A DNA stretch of 33,280 nt from Treponema sp. (GTDB lineage Bacteria; Spirochaetota; Spirochaetia; Treponematales; Treponemataceae). Each line of letters starts with the position of its first letter. Positions within the stretch are counted from its first letter, which is position 1. The notes beneath the pieces were generated by a model. That model did not search any database. It had not been told where the DNA came from and saw only the letters and a list, made by a program, of their open reading frames with translations. This document shows, one piece after another, positions 31,326-33,280 of this stretch. A program made the translations under genes and the position numbers. The stretch spans positions 1 through 33,280 of the forward strand of contig JAEDFX010000013.1 of assembly GCA_016297805.1 (NCBI GenBank), given 5' to 3'.

Positions 31326-33227
31326 ATGTCACGTTCAAAGATTGTTGTATTAGATTTTGGAAGCCAGTACGCACATTTGATTGCAAAACGCTTCCGTATG
31401 TTAGGTTATTATTCAGAAATTGCCCTTCCTTCTACATCATTGGAAGTATTTGAAAATTGTAAGGGTATCGTATTTAGCGGTGGACCTTCTTCGGTTTATG
31501 ATGAAAAGGTTCCAGAATTCAACTCAGAAATTTTAAATCTGGACATTCCTATTTTAGGCCTTTGTTATGGTCACTACATTGTCCAGCTTGGCTACAACGG
31601 TAAGGTTGGAAAAGCTGATGTGGGAGAATTCGGATTTGCTACATTAAACTTAAATCCACAGGTAAAATCTCCACTTTTTGAAGGCATTGAACCTGTTCAG
31701 CAGGTTTGGATGAGCCATCAGGATGGAGTTTTGCAGATTGGTGAAGGGTTTGAAGTTGTTGGTTCTACAAAGGACTGTCCTTACGCTGCAACACAGAATC
31801 TGGCAAAAAAACGTTTCAGTTTGCAGTGCCATTGTGAAGTAAAAGATACTCCTTGCGGAAATCAGATTTTTGAAAATTTTGCAAAATACTGCGGCATGGA
31901 AAAGAACTGGGATCAGGATACAGTTCTTCAGATTATTCTTGAACAGATTAAAAAAGACGCCGGTGACAGAAACGTATTGCTTTTCTTAAGTGGCGGTGTA
32001 GATTCTACAATCACTTTTGCACTTTTGAACAAAGCTCTTGGACAGGACAGAGTACTTGGTCTACATATTGATAACGGATTTATGCGAAAAAATGAATCTG
32101 CAAATGTAGCAGATGCTTACCATAAGTTCGGATTTGATAATTTTATTGTGGAAGATGCTTCAGAAAGCTTTCTTGGAGCGATTGCAGGGCTTACTGATCC
32201 TCAGAAAAAACGTATGGCTGTAGGTGAAAACTTTATTACAGTTCGTAACGAAGTTGTTGCAAAACAGCATCTGGATGAATCTAACTGGCTTTTGGCTCAG
32301 GGAACTTTATATCCGGATATTATTGAATCGGGCGGAACTAAAAACTCTAATACAATCAAAACTCATCACAACCGAGTTGCAGGAATTCAGGAACTGATTG
32401 CAAAAGGTTTGATTATTGAACCAATTCGCGATTTGTATAAAGATGAAGTTCGTGCTATTGGTAAAAAACTTGGTCTTAGTGATGAACTTGTAATGCGCCA
32501 TCCATTCCCTGGTCCTGGTCTTTCTATTAACGTTCTTTGTAATGACGGAAAAGAAAAGGCACAGGATTTGCAAGAACTTCCACTTGCAAAGAAAGAACTG
32601 GACGAGATTGAATTAAATATGTTCTGCGAAAACTGTACAGCAAACATGAGTCGTGATGTATTACCTGTCCGTTCAGTTGGTGTACAGGGAGACTTTAGAA
32701 CTTACCGCTTCCCTGCAGTTCTTGATTTTGGACCTGCAAAAGCTGATGAATACCCTTCAATTGTTGATGGAATGAAACATTTCCCTGGCAAACGAGAAAA
32801 GATTGAAGCCGCTTCTTCTACAATTACAAATGCAGCAAAATTTATGAACCGCGCTTGTATTAAATTGTACCAGAAGCCTGGTGTAAAAAATGAAGATTTG
32901 AAATTACAGGAAGGCTACTGTGACCGCCGCCGTCTCGATCAGCTTCGTGAAGTAGACAACATTGTTCTTACAGAACTGCACAAATCTGGCTGGTATGATA
33001 AAATCTTCCAGCACCTTACAATTGATTTACCATATGCAACTTCTGTAGATAAAGCAAGTTTTGTTTTACGCCCAGTAGTTTCTGAAGACGTAATGACAGC
33101 ACGCTTCGCAATGCTTCCAAAAGATTTACTCGGAAACATCGTTGCTCAGATAGCTGCTCTGCCATTCGTAGATGCCCTCTACTTTGACGCAACAAATAAA
33201 CCACCAGCAACATTTGGATGGGAATAA
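31326..33227 (+). CDS. guaA: GMP synthase (glutamine-hydrolysing), long form
   Basis: Converts XMP to GMP using glutamine and ATP. The 633-residue protein joins a class I glutamine amidotransferase and an ATP-pyrophosphatase. The amidotransferase has Cys80 in GLCYGH and His169/Glu171 in QCHCEV, where HPE is usual. The ATP-pyrophosphatase P-loop is FLSGGVDST (220-228). The C-terminal dimerisation region is about 110 residues longer than in typical bacterial GuaA. LPVRSVGVQGDFRTYRFPAV occurs well before the final ALYFDATNKPPATFGWE, the arrangement of eukaryotic GMP synthases, which have a duplicated dimerisation subdomain. Very secure as GuaA. Confidence 0.96.
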   Translation: MSRSKIVVLDFGSQYAHLIAKRFRMLGYYSEIALPSTSLEVFENCKGIVFSGGPSSVYDEKVPEFNSEILNLDIPILGLCYGHYIVQLGYNGKVGKADVGEFGFATLNLNPQVKSPLFEGIEPVQQVWMSHQDGVLQIGEGFEVVGSTKDCPYAATQNLAKKRFSLQCHCEVKDTPCGNQIFENFAKYCGMEKNWDQDTVLQIILEQIKKDAGDRNVLLFLSGGVDSTITFALLNKALGQDRVLGLHIDNGFMRKNESANVADAYHKFGFDNFIVEDASESFLGAIAGLTDPQKKRMAVGENFITVRNEVVAKQHLDESNWLLAQGTLYPDIIESGGTKNSNTIKTHHNRVAGIQELIAKGLIIEPIRDLYKDEVRAIGKKLGLSDELVMRHPFPGPGLSINVLCNDGKEKAQDLQELPLAKKELDEIELNMFCENCTANMSRDVLPVRSVGVQGDFRTYRFPAVLDFGPAKADEYPSIVDGMKHFPGKREKIEAASSTITNAAKFMNRACIKLYQKPGVKNEDLKLQEGYCDRRRLDQLREVDNIVLTELHKSGWYDKIFQHLTIDLPYATSVDKASFVLRPVVSEDVMTARFAMLPKDLLGNIVAQIAALPFVDALYFDATNKPPATFGWE

Positions 33228-33234
33228 AAACTCT

Positions 33235-33280
33235 AAAAAGTGGTACAGTGATGTCAGTCATCAGTGTACCACTTTTTTTT
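33235..33280 (+). terminator. Rho-independent terminator of guaA, repeated-hairpin family
   Basis: Arms 33235-33253 and 33259-33277 (19 bp, one mismatch) enclose the loop TCAGT, with a run of T at the end that continues past the window edge. GTCAGTCATCAGTGTACCA (33253-33271) is the inverse of the serA terminator sequence. Confidence 0.88.

Overview
The window is a gene-dense, low-GC (estimated by eye, high 30s percent) bacterial chromosome segment with 26 protein-coding genes, one of them cut by the left edge. I saw no tRNA, rRNA, CRISPR array, transposase or phage gene. Gene content fits a spirochaete, most likely a host-associated Treponema-like organism: a chemoreceptor, c-di-GMP enzymes, a SpoIIE phosphatase with a 7TM sensor, ClpS/ClpA, a short sigma-70-family factor and a long GMP synthase. 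The genus is an inference from gene style, not from a marker gene.

Layout. 1-467: 3' end of serA and its terminator. 530-1279 (minus): a rhomboid-fold membrane protein lacking the catalytic residues. 1456-6678: a probable operon of clpS, clpA, an unknown gene, two small membrane proteins, an ASCH protein and an outer-membrane-like protein. 6686-9289 (minus): gph-like phosphatase then an EAL phosphodiesterase. 9436-13375: prfA, a LacI-sensor/GGDEF cyclase, prmC. 13370-17750 (minus): low-molecular-weight phosphatase, gltX, and a lipoprotein-anchored SpoIIE phosphatase. 17843-19711: chemoreceptor. 19790-26307: dnaE, a YggT-family gene, recG. 26553-28127: a short sigma factor and an acyl-ACP thioesterase. 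28439-33227: asnS, a YihY-cyclic-nucleotide-domain fusion, guaA.

The most interesting signals lie between genes. (1) The sigma-factor gene at 26553 is preceded by a near-consensus sigma-54 promoter (TGGCAC-N5-TTGCT). Farther upstream there are three TGTRTCAAA copies spaced exactly 40 bp apart plus an inverted copy, the layout expected for an enhancer-binding protein. This suggests a sigma-54 to sigma-70-family cascade reminiscent of RpoN-RpoS in Borrelia. (2) At least five genes (clpS, gph, the LMW phosphatase, dnaE, guaA) have a good -10 box only 6-7 bases before the start codon and no Shine-Dalgarno, implying leaderless mRNAs. Genes inside operons, and some first genes, do have clear Shine-Dalgarno sites. 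(3) A 226-bp imperfect palindrome with 20-bp perfect ends sits exactly on the stop codon of the thioesterase gene and looks like a MITE-type insertion with a TA duplication. (4) A 19-base sequence recurs in two terminators and, as a perfect 32-bp-arm hairpin, between two divergent genes where a terminator is not expected.

Functionally the region mixes core information processing (dnaE, recG, gltX, asnS, prfA/prmC) with signalling (c-di-GMP, SpoIIE, chemotaxis, alternative sigma) and protein quality control (ClpS/ClpA).
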